DNA from: Streptomyces zingiberis
Lineage (GTDB): Bacteria > Actinomycetota > Actinomycetes > Streptomycetales > Streptomycetaceae
DNA: 64,000 nt
Reading direction: 5' to 3'
NCBI RefSeq assembly: GCF_012034935.1
Contig: NZ_JAATEN010000011.1
Location: 1 to 64,000 of the forward strand
Shown: positions 9,683 to 18,220 of the stretch, one piece after another
Layout of the letters: the number at the start of each line of letters is the position of its first letter
How positions within the stretch are numbered: the first letter of the stretch is position 1
Notes under the pieces: generated by a model
The model's database searches: none
The model's input: the letters and a program-made list of their open reading frames with translations, nothing else
Told to the model about the DNA's origin: nothing
Position numbers and translations under genes: made by a program

Positions 9683-9705
9683 GGGTGTGGCGACGGGCGG
9701 GGTAC
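9683..9705 (+). promoter_or_regulatory. Possible SigB-type promoter upstream of osaB
   Basis: GGGT, 13 nt, then GGGTAC resembles the Streptomyces SigB consensus GNNT-N14-16-GGGTA(C/T), with a spacer one base short. It lies about 120 bp before the osaB start. OsaB belongs to an osmotic-stress system, which makes such a promoter plausible. Sequence evidence only. Confidence 0.35.
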
Positions 9706-9826
9706 GGTTACCATGACCGGCACAAGGACGGGCGGCGTAAGGGAGTCGTCCCCCGGGGTGGCCTATGGTGCTTCCCCGCGCTCATCGAGCAGGGGAGACA
9801 CCGCGCCGGGGCGAGGAGGACGGGCC

Positions 9827-10501
9827 ATGGTGCAGAAGGCCAAGATCCTCCTGGTCGATGACCGGCCGGAGAATCTGCTGGCGCTGGAGGCGATCCTCTC
9901 CGCGCTCGATCAGACACTGGTGCGGGCATCGTCAGGGGAGGAAGCGCTCAAGGCGCTGCTGACGGACGACTTCGCGGTCATCCTGCTGGACGTCCAGATG
10001 CCGGGGATGGACGGCTTCGAGACCGCGGCACACATCAAGCGGCGGGAGCGGACCCGCGACATCCCGATCATCTTTCTGACGGCCATCAACCATGGCCCCC
10101 ACCACACCTTCCGCGGGTACGCGGCGGGCGCCGTGGACTACATCTCCAAGCCCTTCGACCCCTGGGTCCTGCGGGCGAAGGTATCCGTCTTCGTCGAGCT
10201 GTACATGAAGAACTGCCAGCTCCGTGAGCAGGCCACACTGTTGCGGGCGCAGCTGGACGGCGCCCGCCCCGAGCCCGGCCGGACGGCCGAGCCCACGGGG
10301 GTGCTCGCGGAGCTGTCGGCGCGGCTGGCCGCGGTCGAGGAACAGGCGGAGGCGCTCTCCAAGCAGCTCGGCGACTCGGCGGACGCGGCGGCGGTGGCGA
10401 CGGCGGCGCATCTGGAGCGCAAACTCACCGGCCTGCGGCGCGCGCTGGACGCCCTGGAGCCGGGCGCGGGCGGGTCCGGGGTGATCCCGCCGGTCGACTG
10501 A
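9827..10501 (+). CDS. osaB: OsaB response regulator
   Basis: A response regulator of 224 residues. The N-terminal receiver has the acidic pair in ILLVDDRPEN, the phosphoacceptor Asp55 in ILLDVQMPGMDG, a switch Thr in FLTAIN and the conserved Lys in YISKPFDP. The C-terminal 100 residues are a helical, coiled-coil-like region (RAQLDGARPEPG..., LAAVEEQAEALSKQL) with no recognised DNA-binding domain. In S. coelicolor OsaB is the partner of OsaA and is needed for development under osmotic stress. ATG 9827 follows GAGGAGG by about 8 nt. Lacking an HTH, it probably acts through protein contacts. Confidence 0.92.
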   Translation: MVQKAKILLVDDRPENLLALEAILSALDQTLVRASSGEEALKALLTDDFAVILLDVQMPGMDGFETAAHIKRRERTRDIPIIFLTAINHGPHHTFRGYAAGAVDYISKPFDPWVLRAKVSVFVELYMKNCQLREQATLLRAQLDGARPEPGRTAEPTGVLAELSARLAAVEEQAEALSKQLGDSADAAAVATAAHLERKLTGLRRALDALEPGAGGSGVIPPVD

Positions 10502-10610
10502 CGCCGCTCACGCCGCGTCACCGGTGCCGCCCGCGCGGCTGATTGCGACACGAACGGGTGAACCGGTGGGCACGCGTGTCCGCAACGCCGCGCACCGGTA
10601 ACCTCGGCCC

Positions 10611-13409
10611 ATGGCCTCACGTACGTCCGGCAAGGGTTCCCAGGGCACAGCGGGCACCCCGCAGGCGCGCGGCGGCCGTGGAGCGGGCGCCGCCCGTAAG
10701 CCGCCCGCGCGGAAGGCTCCCGCCAGGAACGCCCCTGCCAGGAAGGCCGCGGCCAAGCGGCCGGCCGCGCGGAAGCCCCCGGCCCGGCCGGCCCCGTCCG
10801 CCATGGGGGGCCTCTGGCGCCTGGTGCGCGCGCTGTGGCTGGGCCTCGCGCACACCGTCGGCGCGCTGGTGCGGGGGCTGGGGCGCGGTGCGGCGAATCT
10901 CGATCCCGCGCACCGCAAGGACGGGCTGGCCCTGCTGCTGCTGGGGCTGGCGCTCGTCGTGGCGGCCGGTACCTGGTCCAGCCCGGAGGGGCCGGTCGGT
11001 GACCTGGTCGAGATGCTGGTCACCGGAGCGTTCGGCCGGCTGGACCTGCTGGCTCCGCTCCTGCTGGGCACGGTCGCCGTGCGGCTCGTCCGGCACCCGG
11101 AGAAGCCGGAGGCCAACGGGCGGATCGTCATCGGGCTCTCCGCCCTGGCCGTCGGGGTCCTGGGCCAGGTCCACATGGCGTGCGGCTCCCCGGGGCGCGG
11201 GGAGGGCACCGAGGCGATCCGGGACGCCGGCGGGCTGATCGGCTGGGCCGCCTCCAAGCCGCTGATCTTCACGGTCGGCGAGGTGCTGGCGGTGCCGCTG
11301 CTGGTGCTGGTCACCGTCTTCGGGCTGCTCGTCGTCACGGCCACCCCCGTCAACGCGGTACCGCAGCGGCTGCGGCTGCTCGGAGAGCGGCTGGGGGTCC
11401 TGGAGCCCGCCCCGGAACGCCTGCTGACCCCCGACGACGCGGAGTACGACCAGGAGTGGCGGAAGCACCTGGAGCCCCCGGCGCGCCGCGGTGCCTCCCG
11501 CTCCGGACCGGCGGAGCAGGACGCGCCCGCCCGCCGCCGCAAGCCCCGGCGCGCGCCGGGCGGGCAGCAGGGCGGCCGCTCCTCGGAGGCGGTGGACGTG
11601 GCCGCCGCCGCGGCGACCTCCGTGGACGGCGCCGTCCTGCACGGTGTGCAGCCCTCGCCGCTGGTGGCCGGGTTGAGCCACGGGGTCGCCGGCGAGCGCT
11701 CCGCGGAGCTGCCCGGCGCGCGTGAGGCGGGGACGGCCGACGCCGCGCCGGACGCGCCCCGGCCCGAGCCGGCCGGCCGTGGGCGGGGCGGCGGGGCCTC
11801 CGGTGCGGCCGTGTCCGGCGGGGCGCCCGGCCGGACGTCCACCGGGACGGGGTCCGTGCCGGATCTGACGCGCCAGGCTCCCGAGCCCGCCGAGCCGCTG
11901 CCCCCGCGGGCCGAACAACTCCAGCTCTCCGGGGACATCACCTACGCGCTGCCCTCGCTCGACCTGCTGGAGCGCGGCGGCCCGGGGAAGACCCGCAGCG
12001 CCGCGAACGACGCCGTGGTGGCATCGCTGACCACCGTCTTCACCGAGTTCAAGGTGGACGCCGCGGTCACCGGCTTCACCCGCGGCCCGACGGTCACCCG
12101 CTACGAGGTGGAGCTCGGCCCGGCGGTCAAGGTGGAGCGGATCACCGCGCTGACCAAGAACATCGCCTACGCGGTGGCCAGCCCCGACGTCCGGATCATC
12201 AGCCCCATCCCGGGCAAGTCCGCGGTGGGCATCGAGATCCCGAACACCGACCGGGAGATGGTCAACGTCGGTGACGTGCTGCGGCTGGCCGACGCGGCGG
12301 GGGACGAGCACCCTCTGCTGGTGGCGCTCGGCAAGGACGTCGAGGGCGGCTACGTCATGGCCAACCTCGCGAAGATGCCGCACATCCTGGTCGCGGGAGC
12401 GACGGGCTCGGGCAAGTCGTCGTGCATCAACTGCCTCATCACATCGGTGATGGTGCGGGCGACGCCGGAGGACGTGCGGATGGTGCTGGTCGACCCCAAG
12501 CGGGTCGAGCTCACCGCCTACGAGGGCATCCCGCATCTGATCACCCCCATCATCACCAACCCCAAGCGCGCCGCCGAGGCGCTGCAGTGGGTCGTCCGCG
12601 AGATGGACCTGCGCTACGACGACCTGGCGGCGTACGGCTTCCGGCACATCGACGACTTCAACACCGCCGTGCGCGCGGGGAAGGTCACCGCGCTGGAGGG
12701 CAGCGAGCGGGAGCTGCAGCCGTACCCGTATCTGCTGGTGATCGTGGACGAGCTCGCGGACCTCATGATGGTCGCCCCGCGGGATGTGGAGGACGCGATC
12801 GTCCGCATCACCCAGCTGGCGCGCGCCGCCGGCATCCACCTGGTGCTGGCCACCCAGCGGCCCAGCGTGGACGTGGTCACCGGCCTGATCAAGGCGAATG
12901 TCCCCTCCCGGCTGGCGTTCGCGACCTCTTCCCTCGCCGACAGCCGGGTGATCCTCGACCAGCCGGGCGCGGACAAGCTGATCGGCAAGGGGGACGGGCT
13001 GTTCCTGCCGATGGGCGCGGGCAAGCCGACCCGGATGCAGGGCGCCTTCGTCACGGAGGACGAGATCCGGGCGGTCGTCGCGCACTGCAAGCAGCAGATG
13101 GCCCCGGTCTTCCGGGACGACGTCACGACCGGCTCGGGGAAGAAGAAGGAGATCGACGAGGAGATCGGAGACGATCTCGACCTGCTGTGCCAGGCGGCGG
13201 AGCTGGTGGTCTCCACCCAGTTCGGGTCCACCTCGATGCTCCAGCGCAAGCTGCGGGTGGGCTTCGCCAAGGCGGGGCGGCTGATGGACCTCATGGAATC
13301 GCGCGGGGTGGTCGGCCCCAGCGAGGGTTCCAAGGCGCGTGACGTGCTGGTGAAGGCGGACGAATTGGATGGAGTGCTGGCGGCGATCCGTGGGGAGAAT
13401 CACTCCTGA
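10611..13409 (+). CDS. ftsK: DNA translocase FtsK
   Basis: FtsK/SpoIIIE-family DNA pump of 932 residues that moves chromosomal DNA through closing sporulation septa. An Arg/Lys/Ala-rich N-terminus of about 70 residues is followed by four predicted membrane helices (for example GLALLLLGLALVVAAG), a Pro/Gly-rich linker to about residue 430, then the motor: Walker A GATGSGKS at 596-603, Walker B LLVIVDELADLMM, and the ATQRPSVDVVTG segment. The C-terminal winged-helix gamma domain is intact (QRKLRVGFAKAGRLMDLME), so recognition of KOPS-like sites is likely. The start ATG lacks a clear Shine-Dalgarno; GGTAACCT lies just upstream. Confidence 0.95.
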   Translation: MASRTSGKGSQGTAGTPQARGGRGAGAARKPPARKAPARNAPARKAAAKRPAARKPPARPAPSAMGGLWRLVRALWLGLAHTVGALVRGLGRGAANLDPAHRKDGLALLLLGLALVVAAGTWSSPEGPVGDLVEMLVTGAFGRLDLLAPLLLGTVAVRLVRHPEKPEANGRIVIGLSALAVGVLGQVHMACGSPGRGEGTEAIRDAGGLIGWAASKPLIFTVGEVLAVPLLVLVTVFGLLVVTATPVNAVPQRLRLLGERLGVLEPAPERLLTPDDAEYDQEWRKHLEPPARRGASRSGPAEQDAPARRRKPRRAPGGQQGGRSSEAVDVAAAAATSVDGAVLHGVQPSPLVAGLSHGVAGERSAELPGAREAGTADAAPDAPRPEPAGRGRGGGASGAAVSGGAPGRTSTGTGSVPDLTRQAPEPAEPLPPRAEQLQLSGDITYALPSLDLLERGGPGKTRSAANDAVVASLTTVFTEFKVDAAVTGFTRGPTVTRYEVELGPAVKVERITALTKNIAYAVASPDVRIISPIPGKSAVGIEIPNTDREMVNVGDVLRLADAAGDEHPLLVALGKDVEGGYVMANLAKMPHILVAGATGSGKSSCINCLITSVMVRATPEDVRMVLVDPKRVELTAYEGIPHLITPIITNPKRAAEALQWVVREMDLRYDDLAAYGFRHIDDFNTAVRAGKVTALEGSERELQPYPYLLVIVDELADLMMVAPRDVEDAIVRITQLARAAGIHLVLATQRPSVDVVTGLIKANVPSRLAFATSSLADSRVILDQPGADKLIGKGDGLFLPMGAGKPTRMQGAFVTEDEIRAVVAHCKQQMAPVFRDDVTTGSGKKKEIDEEIGDDLDLLCQAAELVVSTQFGSTSMLQRKLRVGFAKAGRLMDLMESRGVVGPSEGSKARDVLVKADELDGVLAAIRGENHS

Positions 13410-13591
13410 GAGAGGTGTGGTGCAACCGTTTCGCCTGTTGCCGCGTCACATCGGGTGAGCCGGCCGGGTGTGTGCGACCGCCGGGCGGCCGTCCCGTTGG
13501 CGTACAACCCGGCCCGCCCGGTTGCCGCGCCCTTTCGCACCCCCTCTAGACTGAACTTCCAGCAGGTGGCTACAGCTCGAAAGGCCTCCCC

Positions 13592-14389
13592 GTGTCCTTG
13601 GGCAACTCCCCCGCAGACGACCGGCCTTCCGTCGGACGCGCGCTCCAGCAGGCCCGCCTCGACGCGGGACTCACCGTGGACCAGGTCAGTGCGGTGACCC
13701 GGGTGCGCGTCCCCATCATCCAGGCGATCGAGCAGGACGACTACGAGCCCTGCGGCGGGGACGTCTACGCCCGCGGGCACATCCGGGCCGTGGCCCGGGC
13801 GGTCGGTGTGGACGCCGCCGCCCTGGTCGACCAGTTCGACGCCGAGCACGGCGGCCGGCCGCAGCCCACCCCGGCGGCCCCGCTCTTCGAGGCGGAGCGC
13901 ATCCGCCCCGAGCCGAGCCGGCCCAACTGGACTGCCGCCATGGTCGCCGCGATCGTCGCCGTCATCGGTTTCGTGGGCTTCACGCTGGTCAGCGACGGGG
14001 ACGAGGGCAAGGGCGCCCCGGCCGCCGGTGACTCCGCCACGAGCAGCCCGAGCCCGCAGCCCAGCGACACCAAGCCCGCCGACCCCAAGCCGGAGCCCTC
14101 CGACTCGGCGATCGCCGCGGCCCCCGCGGACAAGGTCACGGTCAAGCTGACCGCCGAGGACGGGTCCAGCTGGATCCTGGCGAAGGATCACAACGGAACC
14201 GTGCTCCACCAGGGCGTTCTCCAGGAGGGCGACTCCAGGACCTTCACCGACGAGGAGCAGATCGACCTGATCCTCGGCAACGCCGGTGCCGTACAGCTGT
14301 ACGTCAACGGCAAGGAGGTCAAGGACGACTACAAGCCCGGTGAGGTCCAGCGGCTGACGTACACCAAGGGCGACCCCCAGGCCGGCTGA
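13592..14389 (+). CDS. RodZ-like HTH membrane protein (DUF4115 C-terminus)
   Basis: Single-pass protein of 265 residues. An N-terminal Cro-like helix-turn-helix (VGRALQQARLDAGLTVDQVS to GGDVYARGHIRAVAR) is followed by a linker, one membrane helix (MVAAIVAVIGFVGFTLV), a Ser/Pro/Lys-rich spacer and an extracytoplasmic beta domain typical of RodZ (VTVKLTAEDGSSWILAKDHN; LILGNAGAVQLYVNGKEV). RodZ links the MreB cytoskeleton to the wall-synthesis machinery in rods; in Streptomyces a sporulation or apical role is likely but not shown here. It sits between ftsK and rimO. Start GTG 13592; a -10-like TAGACT lies at 13547, giving a leader of about 33 nt. Confidence 0.85.
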   Translation: MSLGNSPADDRPSVGRALQQARLDAGLTVDQVSAVTRVRVPIIQAIEQDDYEPCGGDVYARGHIRAVARAVGVDAAALVDQFDAEHGGRPQPTPAAPLFEAERIRPEPSRPNWTAAMVAAIVAVIGFVGFTLVSDGDEGKGAPAAGDSATSSPSPQPSDTKPADPKPEPSDSAIAAAPADKVTVKLTAEDGSSWILAKDHNGTVLHQGVLQEGDSRTFTDEEQIDLILGNAGAVQLYVNGKEVKDDYKPGEVQRLTYTKGDPQAG

Positions 14390-14511
14390 ACGACGCGCCG
14401 CCGCGGGCTGCCACCGTCCGGCGCGGCTCGCGCCACTCTCCGGCCCTCCGGCTGCCGGGCGTGTCCCGGAGCGTCCCCAGGCCTGCGGGTGGGCGTGTCC
14501 GCCGGACAAAG

Positions 14512-14517
14512 TACGCT
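14512..14517 (+). promoter_or_regulatory. -10 element TACGCT for leaderless rimO transcription
   Basis: TACGCT is followed by 6 nt and then the ATG of rimO. With normal spacing, transcription would start at the A of the start codon. No -35 element is obvious. Confidence 0.55.
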
Positions 14518-14523
14518 GAGCAC

Positions 14524-16083
14524 ATGCCCGAACGCCGTACCGTCGCACTGGTCACCCTTGGCTGCGCTCGTAACGAGGTGGACTCGGAGGAGCTCGCAGG
14601 CCGCCTCGCGGCGGACGGATGGGAGCTCGTCCCGGAGGCCGCCGACGCGGATGTCGCCGTCGTCAACACCTGCGGGTTCGTCGAGGCGGCGAAGAAGGAC
14701 TCGGTGGACGCCCTCCTGGAGGCGAACGACCTCAAGGCGGCGGCCGCCGGCGGCGAGGGCCGTACCCGCGCGGTCGTGGCCGTGGGCTGCATGGCCGAGC
14801 GGTACGGCAAGGAGCTGGCCTCGGCGCTGCCCGAGGCGGACGGCGTGCTGGGCTTCGACGACTACGCCGACATCTCCGAGCGGCTGCGCACCATTCTCGG
14901 CGGCGGGGTCCACGCCTCCCACACCCCGAGGGACCGCCGCAAGCTGCTGCCCATCAGCCCCGTCGAGCGCCAGGGAGCCGAGGTCGCGCTGCCGGGTCAC
15001 GGAGAACTGCCGCCGTCCGCGCCCGCCGATCTGCCACCCGGGGTGGCCCCGGCCTCGGGCCCCCGCGCGCCGCTCCGCCGGCGGCTGGGCACCGGCCCCG
15101 TCGCCTCGGTGAAGCTGGCCTCCGGCTGTGACCGCCGCTGCTCGTTCTGTGCCATCCCCTCGTTCCGCGGTTCCTTCGTCTCCCGCCGCCCGGCCGACGT
15201 CCTGGCGGAGACCCGCTGGCTCGCCGGGCAGGGCGTCAAGGAGGTCATGCTCGTCTCCGAGAACAACACCTCCTACGGCAAGGACCTCGGCGACATCCGG
15301 CTGCTGGAGACGCTCCTGCCCGAACTGGCGGGTGTCGAGGGCATCGAGCGGGTGCGCGTCAGCTATCTGCAGCCCGCCGAGATGCGCCCCGGGCTGATCG
15401 ACGTCCTCACCGGCACCCCCGGAGTGGTCCCGTACTTCGACCTCTCCTTCCAGCACTCCGCCCCCGGCGTGCTGCGCGCCATGCGCCGCTTCGGGGACAC
15501 CGAGCGCTTCCTGGAGCTGCTGGAGACCATCCGGTCCCGCGCCCCGCTGGCCGGCGTCCGGTCCAACTTCATCGTCGGCTTCCCCGGCGAGACGGAGGAG
15601 GACGTGGCGGAGCTGGAGCGCTTCCTCACCGCCGCGCGGCTGGACGCCATCGGTGTGTTCGGTTACTCCGACGAGGAGGGCACCGAGGCGGCCGGTTACG
15701 GCGCGAAGCTGGACGAGGACACCGTCGCCGAGCGCCTGGCACATGTCTCCCGGCTCGCGGAGGAGCTGACCGCGCAGCGGGCCGAGGAGCGGATCGGCGA
15801 GAGCGTGCACGTCCTGGTGGAATCCGTCGGTGACGAGGGCGGGGCCGGCGGCGCCGAGCTCGCGCAGGGGGTTGCCGGGGCCGTCGGCCGGGCCGCGCAC
15901 CAGGCGCCGGAGACCGACGGGCAGACGCTGCTGACCGGCTCCGGCGGGCTCGTCCCCGGCCGGCTGGTCGAGGCGAAGGTCGTGGCGGCGGAGGGGGTGG
16001 ACCTGGTCGCGGAGCCGGTACCGGCGCTCTCGGGGCGGGCGCCGGAGGGTGGCGCGCCCTGTACCGAGGGGGCGGGCACATGA
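14524..16083 (+). CDS. rimO: Ribosomal protein S12 methylthiotransferase RimO
   Basis: Radical-SAM enzyme of 519 residues that methylthiolates an aspartate of ribosomal protein S12. The N-terminal UPF0004 domain has three cluster cysteines (VTLGCARNE Cys14, VVNTCGFVE, AVGCMAE). The radical-SAM motif is CDRRCSFC, and IVGFPGETEED is the family signature. The C-terminal TRAM region carries a roughly 20-residue Gly/Ala insertion. ATG 14524 is chosen because MPERRTVALVTLGC matches the family start and a -10 hexamer lies directly in front. The stop overlaps the pgsA start (ATGA), so the two are translationally coupled. Confidence 0.94.
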   Translation: MPERRTVALVTLGCARNEVDSEELAGRLAADGWELVPEAADADVAVVNTCGFVEAAKKDSVDALLEANDLKAAAAGGEGRTRAVVAVGCMAERYGKELASALPEADGVLGFDDYADISERLRTILGGGVHASHTPRDRRKLLPISPVERQGAEVALPGHGELPPSAPADLPPGVAPASGPRAPLRRRLGTGPVASVKLASGCDRRCSFCAIPSFRGSFVSRRPADVLAETRWLAGQGVKEVMLVSENNTSYGKDLGDIRLLETLLPELAGVEGIERVRVSYLQPAEMRPGLIDVLTGTPGVVPYFDLSFQHSAPGVLRAMRRFGDTERFLELLETIRSRAPLAGVRSNFIVGFPGETEEDVAELERFLTAARLDAIGVFGYSDEEGTEAAGYGAKLDEDTVAERLAHVSRLAEELTAQRAEERIGESVHVLVESVGDEGGAGGAELAQGVAGAVGRAAHQAPETDGQTLLTGSGGLVPGRLVEAKVVAAEGVDLVAEPVPALSGRAPEGGAPCTEGAGT

Positions 16084-16775
16084 CCGGGGTACCCGCCTCC
16101 GCGGCGGGTGGCCAGGGCCGGCCCCGGCCCCACGCGGCTGCCCCGGCGGGCGCGACCGCGGTGACGGCGCGCCAGGCCGGCCTCTGGAACATCGCCAATG
16201 TGCTCACGATGATCCGGCTGCTGCTCGTCCCGGGCTTCGTCCTGCTGATCCTGCAGGACGGCGGTTACGACCCGCTGTGGCGCGCCCTGGCCTGGGCCGC
16301 GTTCGCGGTCGCCATGATCACCGATCTCTTCGACGGCTATCTGGCCCGCCGGTACGACCTCGTCACCGACTTCGGCAAGATCGCCGACCCGATAGCCGAC
16401 AAGGCGATCATGGGGGCGGCGCTGATCTGCCTCTCCGCACTCGGTGATCTGCCCTGGTGGGTCACCGGTGTGATCCTGCTGCGCGAGCTGGGCATCACCC
16501 TGCTGCGGTTCTGGGTGATCCGGCACGGTGTCATCCCCGCCAGCCGCGGCGGGAAGCTGAAGACCCTCGCCCAGGGCACGGCGGTCGGCCTGTACGTCCT
16601 GGTGCTCACCGGGCCGCTCGCCACCCTGCGCTTCTGGATGATGGCGGTCGCCGTGGCGCTCACCGTCCTCACCGGGCTCGACTACGTGCGCCAGGCGGTC
16701 CTGCTGCGCCGCGCCGGCCTGGCGCGTGAGCGGCGGGGAGCCGCCGGCGCGCCCACCGGAGGCGCGGAGCGGTGA
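16080..16775 (+). CDS. pgsA: CDP-diacylglycerol-glycerol-3-phosphate 3-phosphatidyltransferase
   Basis: Integral membrane enzyme of 231 residues that makes phosphatidylglycerol phosphate, the first step to phosphatidylglycerol and cardiolipin. The CDP-alcohol phosphotransferase signature is complete: DLFDGYLAR, eight residues, then GKIADPIADK. About five membrane helices follow an Ala/Pro-rich N-terminal extension. Its ATG overlaps the rimO stop by 4 bp, and its TGA lies in the GTGA that could start the next small frame. Confidence 0.92.
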   Translation: MTGVPASAAGGQGRPRPHAAAPAGATAVTARQAGLWNIANVLTMIRLLLVPGFVLLILQDGGYDPLWRALAWAAFAVAMITDLFDGYLARRYDLVTDFGKIADPIADKAIMGAALICLSALGDLPWWVTGVILLRELGITLLRFWVIRHGVIPASRGGKLKTLAQGTAVGLYVLVLTGPLATLRFWMMAVAVALTVLTGLDYVRQAVLLRRAGLARERRGAAGAPTGGAER

Positions 16776-17035
16776 ACGCCGTCGTGGCCGCCGACGTACT
16801 GGGATGTACCGGGGGTGACGCGGTGTCCACGGAGGGGAAGAGGCGAACGGTGGACGGGGGCGGTGGACGGTGGGCCGGGAGCGCCGGGCGGGCAGAATAC
16901 GGAACACAGCGGGGGGAATTGATGTTTGCAGCCCTGAGTGAACACGTCATCGCTCCCCGCACGGCTGCCGTCCAAGGCGGTACGGTGGGGCGAGAAGTAT
17001 CCGGATCCGAGGTCCGAGGAGGGAGCCACCGATGA
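16772..17035 (+). CDS. Possible small ORF between pgsA and clgR, maybe a cinA deletion remnant
   Basis: An 87-codon frame begins at GTG overlapping the pgsA stop (GTGA) and ends in the ATGA that starts clgR. The first codons read MNAVVAADVLG, which faintly recall the start of CinA proteins; the rest resembles nothing I know and is Gly/Arg-rich. A shorter version could start at ATG 16922 after GGGGGGAA (MFAALSEHVIAPRTAAV). cinA usually sits between pgsA and clgR in relatives and is missing here. Much of this stretch is probably the clgR promoter and leader, so coding status is doubtful. Confidence 0.3.
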   Translation: MNAVVAADVLGCTGGDAVSTEGKRRTVDGGGGRWAGSAGRAEYGTQRGELMFAALSEHVIAPRTAAVQGGTVGREVSGSEVRGGSHR

Positions 17036-17412
17036 TTCTGCTCCGTCGCCTGCTGGGTGACGTGCTGCGTCGGCAGCGCCAGCGTCAGGGCCGAACCCTG
17101 CGTGAGGTCTCCTCGTCGGCGCGGGTCTCCCTCGGCTATCTCTCAGAGGTCGAACGGGGGCAGAAGGAGGCTTCCTCCGAGCTGCTCTCCGCGATCTGTG
17201 ATGCGCTGGATGTGCGGATGTCGCAGGTCATGCGGGAGGTGAGCGACGAACTGTCGCTCGCCGAGCTGGCGCAGTCGGCCGCGGACGAGACCGTGCCCGC
17301 GCCGATGAGGCCGAGGCTCAACCCGGTGTCCGTGACCTCCGTGACCGGTGTCCCGGAGGAGCGTGTGACGATCAAGCCGCCCACCGAGGCCGTGGACGTC
17401 GTCGCCGCCTGA
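17032..17412 (+). CDS. clgR: HTH transcriptional regulator ClgR
   Basis: XRE-family activator of 126 residues. The HTH spans about residues 10-65 (VLRRQRQRQGRTLREVSSSA, VSLGYLSEVERGQKEASSE). In Streptomyces, ClgR switches on clpP1P2, clpC and lon and is itself degraded by ClpP through C-terminal alanines; this protein ends in VVAA, which fits that degron. The start ATG has an excellent Shine-Dalgarno (GAGGAGGGAG). Two strong hairpins follow the stop. Confidence 0.9.
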   Translation: MILLRRLLGDVLRRQRQRQGRTLREVSSSARVSLGYLSEVERGQKEASSELLSAICDALDVRMSQVMREVSDELSLAELAQSAADETVPAPMRPRLNPVSVTSVTGVPEERVTIKPPTEAVDVVAA

Positions 17413-17430
17413 CACTCCGGCCCGTTCTCG

Positions 17431-17466
17431 CTCCGGCCCCCGACGGTATTCCGTCGGGGGCCGGAG
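17431..17466 (+). terminator. Terminator of clgR (first hairpin)
   Basis: A perfect 16-bp stem, CTCCGGCCCCCGACGG with its complement, closes a TATT loop 19 nt after the clgR stop. No T-run follows, as is common in Streptomyces. Confidence 0.85.
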
Positions 17467-17474
17467 CCGTGTCC

Positions 17475-17503
17475 GGCCCCGCCGGTGCGGCACCGGCGGG
17501 GCC
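17475..17503 (+). terminator. Second hairpin after clgR
   Basis: GGCCCCGCCGGTG and CACCGGCGGGGCC pair over 13 bp around a CGG loop. It stands in tandem with the previous hairpin and isolates clgR from the dps-like gene. Confidence 0.7.
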
Positions 17504-17566
17504 GCGGTGCCCGTGAGCCGTGTCACCCGGGAGTGGCCGATTCTCCGGACATGCCTGCTGCGCGGA

Positions 17567-17572
17567 GGGTAT
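17567..17572 (+). promoter_or_regulatory. GGGTAT, possible SigB-type -10 of the dps-like gene
   Basis: GGGTAT matches the SigB -10 consensus and lies 44 nt before the start codon. The matching -35 (GNNT about 15 nt earlier) is imperfect; GGACAT is the closest. SigB control of a dps gene is known in Streptomyces, so this is a reasonable but weak call. Confidence 0.35.
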
Positions 17573-17616
17573 GCGAAGGTGGAGAAGGGTTTACCGGACA
17601 AAGCAGGAGGAATGGC

Positions 17617-18105
17617 ATGGCTGTCGTCAAGAGCCCGCTGACCGACGAGGGCGACCGCCGGGTGGTCGCGGAAGCCCTGCAGGGCGCTCTGGTGGATCTG
17701 GTCGACCTCTCGCTGCTGGCCAAGCAGGTGCACTGGAACGTGGTGGGGCCCCGGTTCCGCTCCGTACACCTCCAGCTCGACGAGGTCGTGGACACCGCCC
17801 GTGAACACGCCGACACCGTCGCGGAACGCGCTTCCGCCCTGGGGATCTCCCCGGACGGCCGCGCCGAGACCATCGCCAAGACCAGCGGCATCGACACGGT
17901 CAAGGAGAACTGGATCCGGGACACCGAGGCGGTGAAGGCGCTCGCCGACGCCCTCGGTTCGGTGATCACCCGGATGCGGGACCGGATCAAGGCCACCGAC
18001 GAGCCGGACCCCGTCACGCAGGACCTCATCATCGCGGTGACCGCCGACCTCGAGAAGCACCGGTGGATGTTCATCGCCGAGGACGCCGAGGGCCTCGGCG
18101 CCTGA
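17617..18105 (+). CDS. Dps family ferritin-like DNA-protection protein
   Basis: Four-helix ferritin-fold protein of 162 residues. The dodecamer ferroxidase ligands are visible: His in KQVHWNVVG on helix A, and Asp and Glu in LDEVVDTAREHADTVAER on helix B. Dps proteins oxidise and store iron with peroxide and compact DNA under stress or in spores. Streptomyces has several paralogues (DpsA, B, C); this short form without obvious long tails cannot be assigned safely to one. ATG 17617 has AGGAGG 6 nt upstream. A hairpin follows the stop. Confidence 0.9.
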   Translation: MAVVKSPLTDEGDRRVVAEALQGALVDLVDLSLLAKQVHWNVVGPRFRSVHLQLDEVVDTAREHADTVAERASALGISPDGRAETIAKTSGIDTVKENWIRDTEAVKALADALGSVITRMRDRIKATDEPDPVTQDLIIAVTADLEKHRWMFIAEDAEGLGA

Positions 18106-18111
18106 GGACGG

Positions 18112-18150
18112 GCCCCGCCGCCCGCACCCCGCGGCAGCCGGCGGCGGGGC
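18112..18150 (+). terminator. Terminator after the dps-like gene
   Basis: GCCCCGCCGCC and GGCGGCGGGGC form an 11-bp stem with a 17-nt loop, 6 nt after the stop codon. Confidence 0.65.
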
Positions 18151-18220
18151 GCAGGGCTCTCCCTTCCCCGGCCTCCTCCGTCGGCGCCGGGCGAACCGCC
18201 TTCCGAAGGAGGCCGCCACC

